NCBI GenBank assembly: GCA_045538555.1
Contig: JAZSRP010000013.1
Coordinates: 1 to 11,005 of the forward strand
Source of the DNA: Coliplasma sp045538555
GTDB lineage: Bacteria > Bacillota > Clostridia > Oscillospirales > CAG-382
Reading direction: 5' to 3'
Length of the DNA stretch: 11,005 nucleotides
The notes below the pieces were generated by a model. It worked only from the letters and a program-made list of their open reading frames with translations, was not told the origin of the DNA and made no database searches. The position numbers and the translations under genes were made by a program. Every line of letters starts with the position of its first letter. The first letter of the stretch is position 1. Of the stretch, positions 1 through 6,524 are shown in pieces.

Positions 1-306
1 AATATAGTTTCCATTTTTATCCCTATTTATAGGAACGGCGGTAAGGGAAAATTGCATGCAATGGCACGGACAAGGAATTTCTATTTTATATTTATCTTTT
101 GCGCCTCTGTATGTAAAGTCACCGCCACATCTAACTACTTCACACCAAGTATAAATTTCCGCCATAGCTCGAGGACAGAAGCTTTGAGGTGTTTCGTATT
201 CAAAATGAAAAACGTCTCCCTTTTCTAATCCAAGTCTGCAATTCTTTGCGTCTCCGTCAATTACTTCTACAATAAAAGCCCAATCTTCAACAATCCATTT
301 GTTCAT
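1..306 (-). CDS. TIGR04076-like small protein, C-terminus beyond the window
   Basis: An open frame of 102 codons starts at ATG 306-304 and runs off the left edge. The ATG overlaps the stop of the upstream four-helix gene as ATGA, so translation is probably coupled. The protein is small, soluble and cysteine-rich. It reads GLEKGDVFHFEY (about residues 25-36), FCPRAMAEIYTW (43-54), CGGDF (60-64) and CPCHC (79-83). A short beta-like start, a 'PxxFCPxAxxxIY' stretch, a GGDF step and a late CPC resemble the uncharacterised TIGR04076 family as I remember it. That assignment is by eye only. The paired cysteines could bind a metal, but this is inference. No signal peptide or membrane segment is seen. 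It appears to be the second gene of a two-gene transcript driven by the promoter at 674-702. Confidence 0.55.
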   Translation of the reverse strand, partial: MNKWIVEDWAFIVEVIDGDAKNCRLGLEKGDVFHFEYETPQSFCPRAMAEIYTWCEVVRCGGDFTYRGAKDKYKIEIPCPCHCMQFSLTAVPINRDKNGNYI

Positions 307-653
307 TTGCCGTTCTCCTTTGCGGTATTCAAGGATGCAATAAGCATTCTCTTAATTTCTTCAGCAAGTGAGAGTAAGCTATCAAAATCACAATTCACAA
401 GCTTTGTATTTTTTAGAAGCTTTAGCCAATAAATACTTTCACCTGTTTCTTTAAGAGAAATATGTAATTTTGATATAAAATCTGCTTTGCTGTTACCGTA
501 AACCGCTTCATTTATGTTAGCACCTATACTTGTTGCAGAGCGAAGCAATTGTTTGGCGATAGTTGTATCTTTTTTTGATTTGGAAAACTCTTCATAAAAC
601 AATACGATTTGTGTTGCAAAATCGAGAGATTTATCGAGTAATGGACTGTTCAT
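303..653 (-). CDS. Four-helix-bundle protein (TIGR02436, S23/IVP-like)
   Basis: This 116-residue protein matches the usual family length of about 115-120. The signature is TSIGANINEA (residues 41-50) followed by a YxxSxxDFIxKL stretch (52-63), typical of the TIGR02436 four-helix bundles. These were first noticed as ORFs inside 23S rRNA intervening sequences and are related to Avd, the accessory protein of diversity-generating retroelements. Family members are thought to form rings and may bind nucleic acid; no function is established for free-standing copies such as this one. The start at 653 is supported by AAAGGTG seven bases upstream; two nearby ATGs at 657 and 660 are out of frame. The last bases overlap the next gene as ATGA. 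Helical, no membrane segment. The 3' part is AT-rich compared with the central block. A related but interrupted copy lies at 10242-10589. Confidence 0.88.
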   Translation of the reverse strand: MNSPLLDKSLDFATQIVLFYEEFSKSKKDTTIAKQLLRSATSIGANINEAVYGNSKADFISKLHISLKETGESIYWLKLLKNTKLVNCDFDSLLSLAEEIKRMLIASLNTAKENGK

Positions 654-673
654 TCATCATCACCTTTGAATGC

Positions 674-702
674 ATTATACCATATTGTACGACTCAATTC
701 AA
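674..702 (-). promoter_or_regulatory. Sigma-A promoter of the left four-helix module
   Basis: On the minus strand TTGAAT (702-697) and TATAAT (679-674) are separated by exactly 17 bp. The predicted start leaves a leader of only about 14 bases containing the AAAGGTG ribosome binding site. The stretch GCATTCAAAG just after the -10 box also occurs after the -10 box of the right module (10221-10230), so promoter and leader look homologous. Confidence 0.8.
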
Positions 703-703
703 T

Positions 704-720
704 GCTTTGCGAAGCAAAGC
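704..720 (-). repeat. Short perfect hairpin upstream of the left four-helix promoter
   Basis: GCTTTGC and GCAAAGC form a 7-bp stem with a 3-base loop, read as TTC on the minus strand. It abuts the -35 box. Its style (short stem, TTC/TTT loop) matches individual hairpins of the array at 10031-10187, so it may be a one-unit remnant of the same kind of array. Confidence 0.7.
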
Positions 721-721
721 T

Positions 722-812
722 ACCTTTTCTTTTATTTCTTCTCTCTTATCTTTTCTCTGGAAACGACAATTTGAGAGAACAGAGAAGAATGAAAAGAGAA
801 AAGTGAAAAGAA
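722..812. repeat. Purine/pyrimidine-asymmetric imperfect inverted repeat
   Basis: The first 37 or so bases are almost all pyrimidine, and the last 45 or so almost all purine with matching order; for example TTCTTCTCT near 737 pairs with AGAGAAGAA near 780. The arms could fold into a long imperfect hairpin around the centre at about 760-770. No convincing gene lies here; frames crossing it are low-complexity. It separates the tRNA-Gln terminator from the left four-helix promoter. GAAACGACAAT at about 760-770 repeats the stem sequence of that terminator (819-829). Confidence 0.5.
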
Positions 813-813
813 C

Positions 814-857
814 AAAAAGAAACGACAATCTTCTGTCGAAAATTGTCGTTTCTTTTT
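814..857 (-). terminator. Intrinsic terminator after tRNA-Gln and the pncC operon
   Basis: A perfect 16-bp inverted repeat (814-829 with 842-857) encloses a 12-base loop. On the minus strand the stem begins in the CCA end of tRNA-Gln and closes with GTTTCTTTTTG, giving a U-rich 3' side. The arms are symmetrical (A5 on one side, T5 on the other), so it may also stop transcription from the other direction. Confidence 0.75.
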
Positions 858-931
858 GGCAGCGGAATAGGGATTCGAACCCCAACAAACAGAGTCAGAG
901 TCTGTCGTGCTAACCGTTACACAATCCCGCT
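857..931 (-). tRNA. tRNA-Gln (anticodon CTG)
   Basis: The 75-base gene has all arms. Acceptor AGCGGGA pairs with TTCCGCT with one G-T. The D-stem is GTGT/GCAC. The anticodon stem ACAGA/TCTGT carries loop CTCTGAC, so the anticodon is CTG, reading CAG. The T-arm is TGGGG TTCGAAT CCCTA with one G-T. The discriminator is G and CCA is encoded. It is served by its own promoter (963-991) and could also be reached by read-through from the pncC operon. Confidence 0.96.
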
Positions 932-962
932 ATATTCTGCGTACCTCACAGGCACGCAGGTT

Positions 963-991
963 ATTTTATCACCGTTTTTTCTTCTTGTCAA
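963..991 (-). promoter_or_regulatory. Promoter of tRNA-Gln, inside the end of pncC
   Basis: TTGACA (991-986) and TAAAAT (968-963) are spaced by 17 bp on the minus strand. The -35 box and most of the spacer are codons of the lysine-rich tail of the PncC-like protein; the -10 box follows its stop codon. The predicted start lies about 25 bases before the tRNA. CTGCGT/ACGCAG (937-942, 954-959) can form a small hairpin in that leader. Confidence 0.8.
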
Positions 992-1526
992 GAGCTTTTT
1001 TTGTTTTTTGTACCACGGATTTTGTTTTTTTGGTGAGGGAGGGGAGTTTTTTGCGTTTTTTGCTCTCTACACCCAGCTCATCAAGCACCAGCTTGCACGC
1101 CATTTTTGCAGATTGGCGTCTGATCTGAGCACGGGTGCCCGCAAACAAAAACATTGTTGCGTAGCAGTTGTCTTTTGTGGCGATGCCGATACAAACCGTT
1201 CCCACCGGTTTTGTTTCTGTCTCACCCGTAGGACCTGCAATTCCCGTGACAGAAACCGCAATGTCTGCTTTTGACAGTTTCAGCACTCCTTCTGCCATCT
1301 CACGTGCAGTCTCCACCGACACTGCGCCGTAGGAGCAGAGTGTTTCTTTTTTTACACCCAGCAGACGTATTTTTGCTTCGTTGGAATAGGTGGTGACTGC
1401 GCAGTCAAACACATCGCTGGCTCCGGGAGAATCGGTGAGAAGCTTGGAAACGAGTCCGCCTGTGCAGGATTCGGCCGCGCTGAGCTTATAACCAAGCCTT
1501 CTGAGCTTGTTTATCAGTGATTTCAT
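969..1526 (-). CDS. pncC: CinA C-terminal family protein (nicotinamide-nucleotide amidase)
   Basis: This 185-residue protein corresponds to the C-terminal domain of CinA on its own, as in E. coli PncC. It should hydrolyse nicotinamide mononucleotide to nicotinate mononucleotide and ammonia in the cytosolic pyridine-nucleotide salvage cycle. Visible motifs are AESCTGG (18-24) with the presumed catalytic Ser20, a VTTYSNEAK stretch (44-52), GAVSVETAREMA (67-78) and TGIAGP (94-99). The molybdopterin-binding-like N-terminal domain of full CinA is absent. Residues about 155-185 are an extra lysine/arginine-rich tail not needed by the family; the DNA coding it doubles as a tRNA promoter. GGAG eight bases before ATG 1526 supports the start. 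It lies 25 bases after thiI in the same operon. Full CinA would also have been possible, but the length rules it out. Confidence 0.9.
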   Translation of the reverse strand: MKSLINKLRRLGYKLSAAESCTGGLVSKLLTDSPGASDVFDCAVTTYSNEAKIRLLGVKKETLCSYGAVSVETAREMAEGVLKLSKADIAVSVTGIAGPTGETETKPVGTVCIGIATKDNCYATMFLFAGTRAQIRRQSAKMACKLVLDELGVESKKRKKLPSLTKKTKSVVQKTKKALDKKKKR

Positions 1527-1551
1527 GATATGATCTCCTTTTTTGAGCTGT

Positions 1552-2721
1552 TTATCCGATCCTCATATAGTTGTCTGTGGCAAGAGCCCGCTCCACCAGA
1601 CCTTCCACGTCAAGCTTTGCTTCCTCACGGAGAATATCTTCCATCTCGGGCTTTGTGTCGGGGTGTCTGGGAGTGAATACGGTGCAGCAATCCTCATAGG
1701 GAAGAATAGAGATATCAAAGGTATCAATCTCCCTTGCTCTCACCACTATCTCGTCCTTGTCCATCCCGATGCAGGGACGCATAACGGGAAGCTCGGAAAC
1801 GGCGTCTGTGACGGCAATGGCTTTCATAGTCTGGCTTGCCACCTGTCCCAAGCTCTCACCTGTGATGAGACAGCCGGCACCGTATTTCAATGCCAAAGCG
1901 CTGGCGGCACGAACCATAAAGCGTCTCAGCAGCAGTGTAAAAAGCTTTTCTTCACAGGTTTTTACCAGCGTTTCCTGGATTTCCGTCAGAGAAACGCAGT
2001 GAAGGTGAAACTCACCGCAATATACAGCCAGTTTTTTTGCAAGATCAATAACCTTTTGCTTGGCTCTGTCTCCGGTATAGGGAGGCGTTTCAAAATAAAC
2101 CGCATCCAGAGCGGCGCCTCTTTTTGCCATCATATGTCCCGCTACCGGGCTGTCAATGCCGCCGGATAGAAGCAAAAAAGCTCTGCCTGAGCATCCCACG
2201 GGGATACCGCCTGCGCCTTTTGTGCCGTTACCGTGGATAAAAGCGGCTCTGTCACGCACCTCAATGGTGATGACAACGTCGGGGTTGTTGACGTCAACCC
2301 TCATGTCAGGTCTTGCGTCAAGCACTGTGTCACCGCATTTGACGCAGATCTCAGGAGACTTGAACGGAAATTTTTTGTCACTTCGTTTGGCTTCGCACTT
2401 GAAAGTGCGGGCATTTCCAAGCAAAAAATCAACGTTTTGGGTCAAAACACGGACAATATCATCCATGTTCTTTTCACATTCTATTCCTCTGCACAGGGTG
2501 GCAATGCCAAAAACCCGTGAAAGTCTGTCAAAAGCGGAGTCAATATCTGCATCCTCACTGCCTCTGACACAAAGGGTTGATTGGGCATAATCCAACTCAA
2601 AATCACCTTTCACTGCCTTGAGGGTGCGTTTTACACGGGACTCCAAAAGGGTGTTGAAATAACTGCGGTTGAGACCCTTGAGAACGATCTCACCGTACTT
2701 GAGCAAAATAATTTCTTTCAT
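1552..2721 (-). CDS. thiI: tRNA 4-thiouridine sulfurtransferase ThiI
   Basis: ThiI adenylates uridine 8 of tRNA and inserts sulfur received as persulfide from a cysteine desulfurase, giving s4U; in some bacteria it also supplies sulfur for thiamine thiazole. The 389-residue protein shows an N-terminal ferredoxin-like part (about 1-60), a THUMP region (about 60-165), then a PP-loop ATPase with SGGIDSPVAG (186-195) and ITGESLGQVASQT (286-298). Cys345/Cys346 in YEDCC are the likely sulfur-carrying residues. The C-terminal rhodanese domain of the 482-residue E. coli enzyme is missing, as in Bacillus ThiI. The start is at 2721, where MKEIILLKYGE begins; a longer in-frame reading to 2904 lies wholly inside the desulfurase gene and has no family sequence. 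The ATGA overlap with the desulfurase indicates translational coupling and a dedicated donor-acceptor pair. Confidence 0.95.
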   Translation of the reverse strand: MKEIILLKYGEIVLKGLNRSYFNTLLESRVKRTLKAVKGDFELDYAQSTLCVRGSEDADIDSAFDRLSRVFGIATLCRGIECEKNMDDIVRVLTQNVDFLLGNARTFKCEAKRSDKKFPFKSPEICVKCGDTVLDARPDMRVDVNNPDVVITIEVRDRAAFIHGNGTKGAGGIPVGCSGRAFLLLSGGIDSPVAGHMMAKRGAALDAVYFETPPYTGDRAKQKVIDLAKKLAVYCGEFHLHCVSLTEIQETLVKTCEEKLFTLLLRRFMVRAASALALKYGAGCLITGESLGQVASQTMKAIAVTDAVSELPVMRPCIGMDKDEIVVRAREIDTFDISILPYEDCCTVFTPRHPDTKPEMEDILREEAKLDVEGLVERALATDNYMRIG

Positions 2722-3851
2722 TTTACGATCATAGCCGCAACCTCTGCCATGCTGCTGCAGAGAAAATCGCATTCCTCCCGTGTGTTGTGGGGGCCAAAGC
2801 TGATCCTGACGGTGCATTCGATCTCTTTGTCTGTCAGACCAAAGCTCTTGAGAACGCGGCTTCCTTTCTTCTTTGATGAGCAGGCACTGCCTGCAGAAAT
2901 ACAAATCCCTTTTTGTGACAAAGCGTTGAGCATAACCTCACTCCGCACCCCAAAAACCGATGCGGACAGGATATGTCCTGTGTGGCGGGGAGGGATGTTG
3001 AGCTTGATTTTTCCGTCACCAAAAAGCTCTCTCAGCCGCTGTGATGTAAAATCAAAAAGCTCTTTCTCGTGAGTCAAGGAACGACATGCGGTTTCTTTTG
3101 CGGCGGCAGCAAATGCACATATCCCCGCAACGTTTTCTGTGCCTGAACGCAAAGTTCTTTCCTGCCCTCCACCCAAAATCAACGGCTTGATTCGAACGCC
3201 TTTTTTTACATACAGTGCACCCACTCCCTTAAATCCGCCCACCTTGTGGGCAGACACGGATGCTGTGTCGCAAAACTGCTTTATCTCGTTATTATCTTCT
3301 GTTTTCAAATAACCCTGAACCGCATCGCAGTGGATAAGGGCACCGCTCCCGGAGCGGTCCACGATACGCCTGACGGTTTTGAGATCATAATGAGCCCCCG
3401 TCTCGTTGTTTGCCTGCATGACGCACACAATGCTTGTGGGAATCTCAAGTGCTTTGGAAAGCGCATCCGTGTCAAGCACGCCGTTTTGTGTGCCCACGGT
3501 AACGATCTCAAACCCCCGCTTTTCCAGTTGTGCCAACGGCTCCGAAACCGAGGGGTGCTGGCTGTCGTCGGTCACAATGCGCCGTGAATGCCTCTGCCTC
3601 GTCTCCGCAATCCCAAAAATTGCCATATTGTTGCTCTCTGTGCCGCTTGCAGTAAAAATCAGCTCCTCGGGCGACACCGAGAGGGTGTCCGCAATATCCT
3701 GCCTTGCATCCGTCAGCAGCGCAAAAGCTCCCATGCCTGCCCTGTGGAGGGAGGAAGGGTTTCCGTAAGCGGCTGCGCTTTTCAAAAAAGCGTCGGTTGC
3801 CGATGAGAGCGGGATAGAAGTAGCGGCACTGTCAAAATATATCTCTGCCAT
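2718..3851 (-). CDS. nifZ: Cysteine desulfurase (NifS/IscS family, NifZ-like partner of ThiI)
   Basis: This PLP enzyme converts cysteine to alanine and a protein persulfide. The 377-residue protein starts with YFDSAATS (5-12), has GTESNN (70-75), His99 over the cofactor, the SAHK motif with Lys203 forming the Schiff base, RSGTEN (235-240), and the active loop GSACSS with Cys324. The loop is short, followed by KKKG. Length and gene order match the Bacillus NifZ-ThiI pair, in which the desulfurase feeds ThiI rather than general Fe-S assembly; the symbol rests on that context and iscS would be an alternative. The start at 3851 is chosen because GGAG sits seven bases upstream; an ATG at 3869 in the same frame has no ribosome binding site. 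It is first in the operon, served by the promoter at 3881-3909. Confidence 0.92.
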   Translation of the reverse strand: MAEIYFDSAATSIPLSSATDAFLKSAAAYGNPSSLHRAGMGAFALLTDARQDIADTLSVSPEELIFTASGTESNNMAIFGIAETRQRHSRRIVTDDSQHPSVSEPLAQLEKRGFEIVTVGTQNGVLDTDALSKALEIPTSIVCVMQANNETGAHYDLKTVRRIVDRSGSGALIHCDAVQGYLKTEDNNEIKQFCDTASVSAHKVGGFKGVGALYVKKGVRIKPLILGGGQERTLRSGTENVAGICAFAAAAKETACRSLTHEKELFDFTSQRLRELFGDGKIKLNIPPRHTGHILSASVFGVRSEVMLNALSQKGICISAGSACSSKKKGSRVLKSFGLTDKEIECTVRISFGPHNTREECDFLCSSMAEVAAMIVK

Positions 3852-3880
3852 AAAAAAACTCCGCATCATTTCTCATGTTG

Positions 3881-3909
3881 ATTATACCCGAAAAACAGCT
3901 TTTCGTCAA
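3881..3909 (-). promoter_or_regulatory. Promoter of the nifZ-thiI-pncC operon
   Basis: TTGACG (3909-3904) and TATAAT (3886-3881) are exactly 17 bp apart on the minus strand. The predicted start is about 24 bases before ATG 3851, leaving a short leader with GGAG. Confidence 0.85.
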
Positions 3910-3965
3910 TCACATAGCCGCAAATAATGAACAAATACGGTCAAAATGTTAAAATTTGTTTTGAA

Positions 3966-3984
3966 TGGCAAAAAACTGTTGCCA
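3966..3984. promoter_or_regulatory. Operator-like dyad between the divergent promoters
   Basis: TGGCAA (3966-3971) and TTGCCA (3979-3984) form a perfect 6-bp dyad with a 7-base spacer, ending seven bases before the -35 box of rny. Size and position fit a dimeric regulator site, but no regulator gene is in the window and a chance palindrome of this length is possible. Confidence 0.3.
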
Positions 3985-3990
3985 AAACTC

Positions 3991-4019
3991 TTTACATAAT
4001 AAAATAAAATGTGTATAAT
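3991..4019 (+). promoter_or_regulatory. Promoter of the rny-ymdB-yajC operon
   Basis: TTTACA (3991-3996) and TATAAT (4014-4019) are separated by 17 bp of nearly pure A/T. Transcription should begin near 4026, leaving a leader of about 120 bases before rny. Confidence 0.8.
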
Positions 4020-4025
4020 AACATG

Positions 4026-4147
4026 AATACCGTACAAAGCCATTTGCATCGGCGTAATAACGATATATTTTTTATAAAAAATATAAAACTTATCCGTCGG
4101 GTATCTGTGTCTTTGTATCGGGATAAAATAAATTTAGGAGGCAAAAA
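4026..4147 (+). promoter_or_regulatory. 5' leader of rny with an all-A/T palindrome
   Basis: This untranslated leader holds a perfect 22-bp palindrome of only A and T (4064-4085; arms TATATTTTTTA and TAAAAAATATA). It ends in a strong site, TAGGAGG (4135-4141), six bases before the GTG start. I recognise no riboswitch class. Since RNase Y cuts AU-rich single-stranded leaders, autoregulation is conceivable, but that is inference. Confidence 0.4.
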
Positions 4148-5689
4148 GTGGAACCTTTAGTAGTAGTCGGCATATCTGCCGCCGTTGCCGTCCTGTTTTT
4201 CTTTGTTGGCTTTATCACCCGCAAGCTGATCGCCGAAAAAATGATCAAATCTGCGGAGATTGAGTCAAAACGGATTATTGAGGATGCAAAAAAGGATGCC
4301 GAGACAGTTAAAAAAGAAAAACTGGTTGAGGCAAAGGAAGAAGCACTCCGTATCAAAAACGATGCAGAGCGAGAACTCAAGGATCGTCGAAACGATCTGA
4401 CCCGGCTCGAGAGAAGAGCCATGCAAAAAGAAGAAAACCTTGACAAAAAGTACGACAACCTTGAAAAAAAGGAAGAAATACTCAACGAAAAAATCAAGGC
4501 AAACGAAGCCCTCAAGCAAAAAGCTCAGGAGGTTATTGAGCAGCAGGAGGAAATGCTTCAAAAAATTTCGGGACTCTCTGCCGAAGAGGCAAAAGCGCTT
4601 CTTATGGAGCGTGTTGAGAGTGAGGCAAGACATGATCTTGCAATGAAACTGTCCGAGCTGGAGCAGGAATGCAAGGACAAGGCAGACGAGACCGCAAAGA
4701 ACATCGTTGCTCTTGCCATCCAGCGTTGTGCCGCAGACAGTGTTGCTGAGGCAACCGTGTCTGTTGTTGATCTTCCCAACGATGAAATGAAGGGAAGGAT
4801 CATTGGCAGAGAGGGACGCAATATCAGAGCGATTGAAACGCTGACGGGAGTTGACCTCATCATTGACGACACCCCCGAGGCGATCGCAATATCCACATTT
4901 GACCCGGTCAGAAGAGAAGTGGCACGTCTCACACTTGAGCGCCTTATTTCCGACGGACGTATTCATCCTTCCCGCATTGAGGAAACGGTTGAAAAGAGCC
5001 GCAAAGAGGTTGAGGCAGTTATCAAAAAAGAGGGCGAGCAGGCAACCTTTGAGACAGGCGTGCATGGAATCAATCCCGAGCTTATCAAGCTTTTGGGACG
5101 CCTCAAGTACCGTACAAGCTACGGCCAGAACGTGCTCAAGCATTCCATTGAGGTATCTCACATTGCGGGCATGATCGCAGGAGAGCTTGGCGCTGATGTA
5201 AACGTTGCCAAGCGCGCAGGTTTGCTTCATGATATCGGCAAAGCCATGACCCACGAGGTTGACGGATCCCACGTTCAGATAGGCGTTGACGTTGCCAAAA
5301 AGTACAAGGAGAGCCGCGAGGTGATTCATGCCATCGAGGCACACCACGGTGACGTTGAGCCACACACGCTGGTTGCTATGATCGTGCAGGCGGCTGACGC
5401 AGTCAGTGCGGCACGTCCCGGCGCTCGCCGTGAAAATCTGGAGACCTACATCAAGAGACTCCAAAAACTGGAGGAGATCGCAAACTCCTTTAGCGGTATC
5501 GAAAAATCATTTGCCATCCAGGCAGGCAGAGAGATCCGTATTATGGTCAAGCCCGAAGAGGTTGGTGACGATGATATGATCTTTATTGCCCGTGACATCG
5601 CACGCAAGATTGAGTCTGAGCTGGAATATCCCGGTCAGATCAAGATCAACGTTGTGCGTGAGATGCGTCAGGTGGATTACGCAAAATAA
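4148..5689 (+). CDS. rny: Ribonuclease Y
   Basis: RNase Y is the membrane-anchored endoribonuclease that starts decay of many mRNAs in Firmicutes, within the degradosome-like network. The 513-residue protein (B. subtilis about 520) has one N-terminal membrane segment (about 4-23), a long charged coiled coil (about 28-185), a KH RNA-binding domain with GRIIGREGRNIRAIE (216-230), and an HD domain with HSIEVSH (332-338) and the catalytic pair His361-Asp362 in LLHDIGKAM. The C-terminal region ends EYPGQIKINVVRE, typical of the family. Translation starts at GTG 4148, six bases after a full AGGAGG; no better in-frame ATG exists nearby. ymdB follows after 25 bases, the usual Firmicutes partnership. 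A 399-residue minus-strand frame across this gene is a shadow. Confidence 0.97.
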   Translation: MEPLVVVGISAAVAVLFFFVGFITRKLIAEKMIKSAEIESKRIIEDAKKDAETVKKEKLVEAKEEALRIKNDAERELKDRRNDLTRLERRAMQKEENLDKKYDNLEKKEEILNEKIKANEALKQKAQEVIEQQEEMLQKISGLSAEEAKALLMERVESEARHDLAMKLSELEQECKDKADETAKNIVALAIQRCAADSVAEATVSVVDLPNDEMKGRIIGREGRNIRAIETLTGVDLIIDDTPEAIAISTFDPVRREVARLTLERLISDGRIHPSRIEETVEKSRKEVEAVIKKEGEQATFETGVHGINPELIKLLGRLKYRTSYGQNVLKHSIEVSHIAGMIAGELGADVNVAKRAGLLHDIGKAMTHEVDGSHVQIGVDVAKKYKESREVIHAIEAHHGDVEPHTLVAMIVQAADAVSAARPGARRENLETYIKRLQKLEEIANSFSGIEKSFAIQAGREIRIMVKPEEVGDDDMIFIARDIARKIESELEYPGQIKINVVREMRQVDYAK

Positions 5690-5714
5690 ACAACGATAAG
5701 AGGACGGACAAAAA

Positions 5715-6524
5715 ATGAGGATCCTTGCGGTAGGCGACGTTATAGGCACCCCCGGCTGTGAGTTTATCCGAAAAAATCTCCGCCGCATAAAGCGTGAGCT
5801 CGATGCCGACCTTGTGATAGTCAATGCAGAAAACGCCTGCAACGGAAGCGGATTGGACCGCCAAAGCACTGAGCTTTTGTTTGATTCCGGAGCAGATGTG
5901 CTGACCGGAGGCAACCACTCTTTGCGGAAATACGAGATTTTTCCCGTCCTTGAGGACAACGATTTTGTTCTCCGTCCGCACAACTTCCCGCCCAAAGCTC
6001 CGGGAAAAGGTTTTTGTATCGTTCCGATGAGCAACGGAAAGCGGGTGCTGGTCATCTCTCTGTGCGGGCAGGTTTTTATGGATACATACAATTCCCCCTT
6101 TGGCGAGGCAGAAAAGATTTTGAACGACCAAAAGGGACGGTATGATCTGGCGATCTGTGATTTTCACGCAGAGGCCACCAGTGAAAAGCAGGCGTTCTCC
6201 AAGCTGTTTGACGGCCGTATAAACATTGTGTACGGCACACACACTCACGTGCAGACTGCAGACGAGCGGCTGACTGCCATGGGCGGAGGATATATCACTG
6301 ATATCGGCATGTGCGGAGATCAGGATTCGGTCATCGGTACAAGCTACGAGACGGCGTTGTCACGGTTTGTGGACGGTGTACGAAAAAAAGGTGTTCCCGC
6401 CGACAAAAACGTGTCGCTTTGCGGTGCTTTGTTTACCGTGGACGACAGTACGGGATACGTTACGGAAATCAAAAGAATCAAATACGAAGGAAGACAAAAT
6501 GATCAACAATTTTATGCTTTTTGA
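5715..6524 (+). CDS. ymdB: YmdB-type metallophosphoesterase (TIGR00282)
   Basis: YmdB hydrolyses 2',3'-cyclic nucleotides, products of RNA decay, and in Bacillus affects biofilm and motility decisions. The 269-residue length is as expected. Metal-binding residues are visible: Asp8 in GDVIGTPG, Glu39 and Asn40 in NAEN, Asn67-His68 in TGGNH, His151 in DFHAEATSEKQA, and His176/His178 in GTHTHVQTADE. After GNH the common W-D pair is replaced (GNHSLRKYE), a mild deviation outside the metal ligands. An AGAGG site 11 bases before ATG 5715 is rather distant. It follows rny by 25 bases, so an RNA-cutting enzyme and a cyclic-nucleotide phosphodiesterase are made together. The last 26 bases overlap yajC. 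Confidence 0.93.
   Translation: MRILAVGDVIGTPGCEFIRKNLRRIKRELDADLVIVNAENACNGSGLDRQSTELLFDSGADVLTGGNHSLRKYEIFPVLEDNDFVLRPHNFPPKAPGKGFCIVPMSNGKRVLVISLCGQVFMDTYNSPFGEAEKILNDQKGRYDLAICDFHAEATSEKQAFSKLFDGRINIVYGTHTHVQTADERLTAMGGGYITDIGMCGDQDSVIGTSYETALSRFVDGVRKKGVPADKNVSLCGALFTVDDSTGYVTEIKRIKYEGRQNDQQFYAF

Noticed and set aside
563..913. Plus-strand 116-residue frame over the left intergenic region and tRNA-Gln
   Set aside because: It crosses a gene, a promoter, a terminator and a tRNA, and has low-complexity Lys/Arg/Ser content.
2722..2904. N-terminal extension of ThiI
   Set aside because: The extra 61 residues lie inside the desulfurase gene and resemble no ThiI. The ATG at 2721 gives the family length and the ATGA overlap.
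4023..4160. 45-codon upstream ORF overlapping the rny start
   Set aside because: Its ATG lies at or before the predicted transcription start (about 4026), with no ribosome binding site. The sequence looks random and AT-rich.
4265..5464. 399-residue minus-strand open frame opposite rny
   Set aside because: It lies wholly antisense to a clear RNase Y gene, is cysteine/leucine rich without motifs, and has no ribosome binding site. It is a codon-bias shadow.
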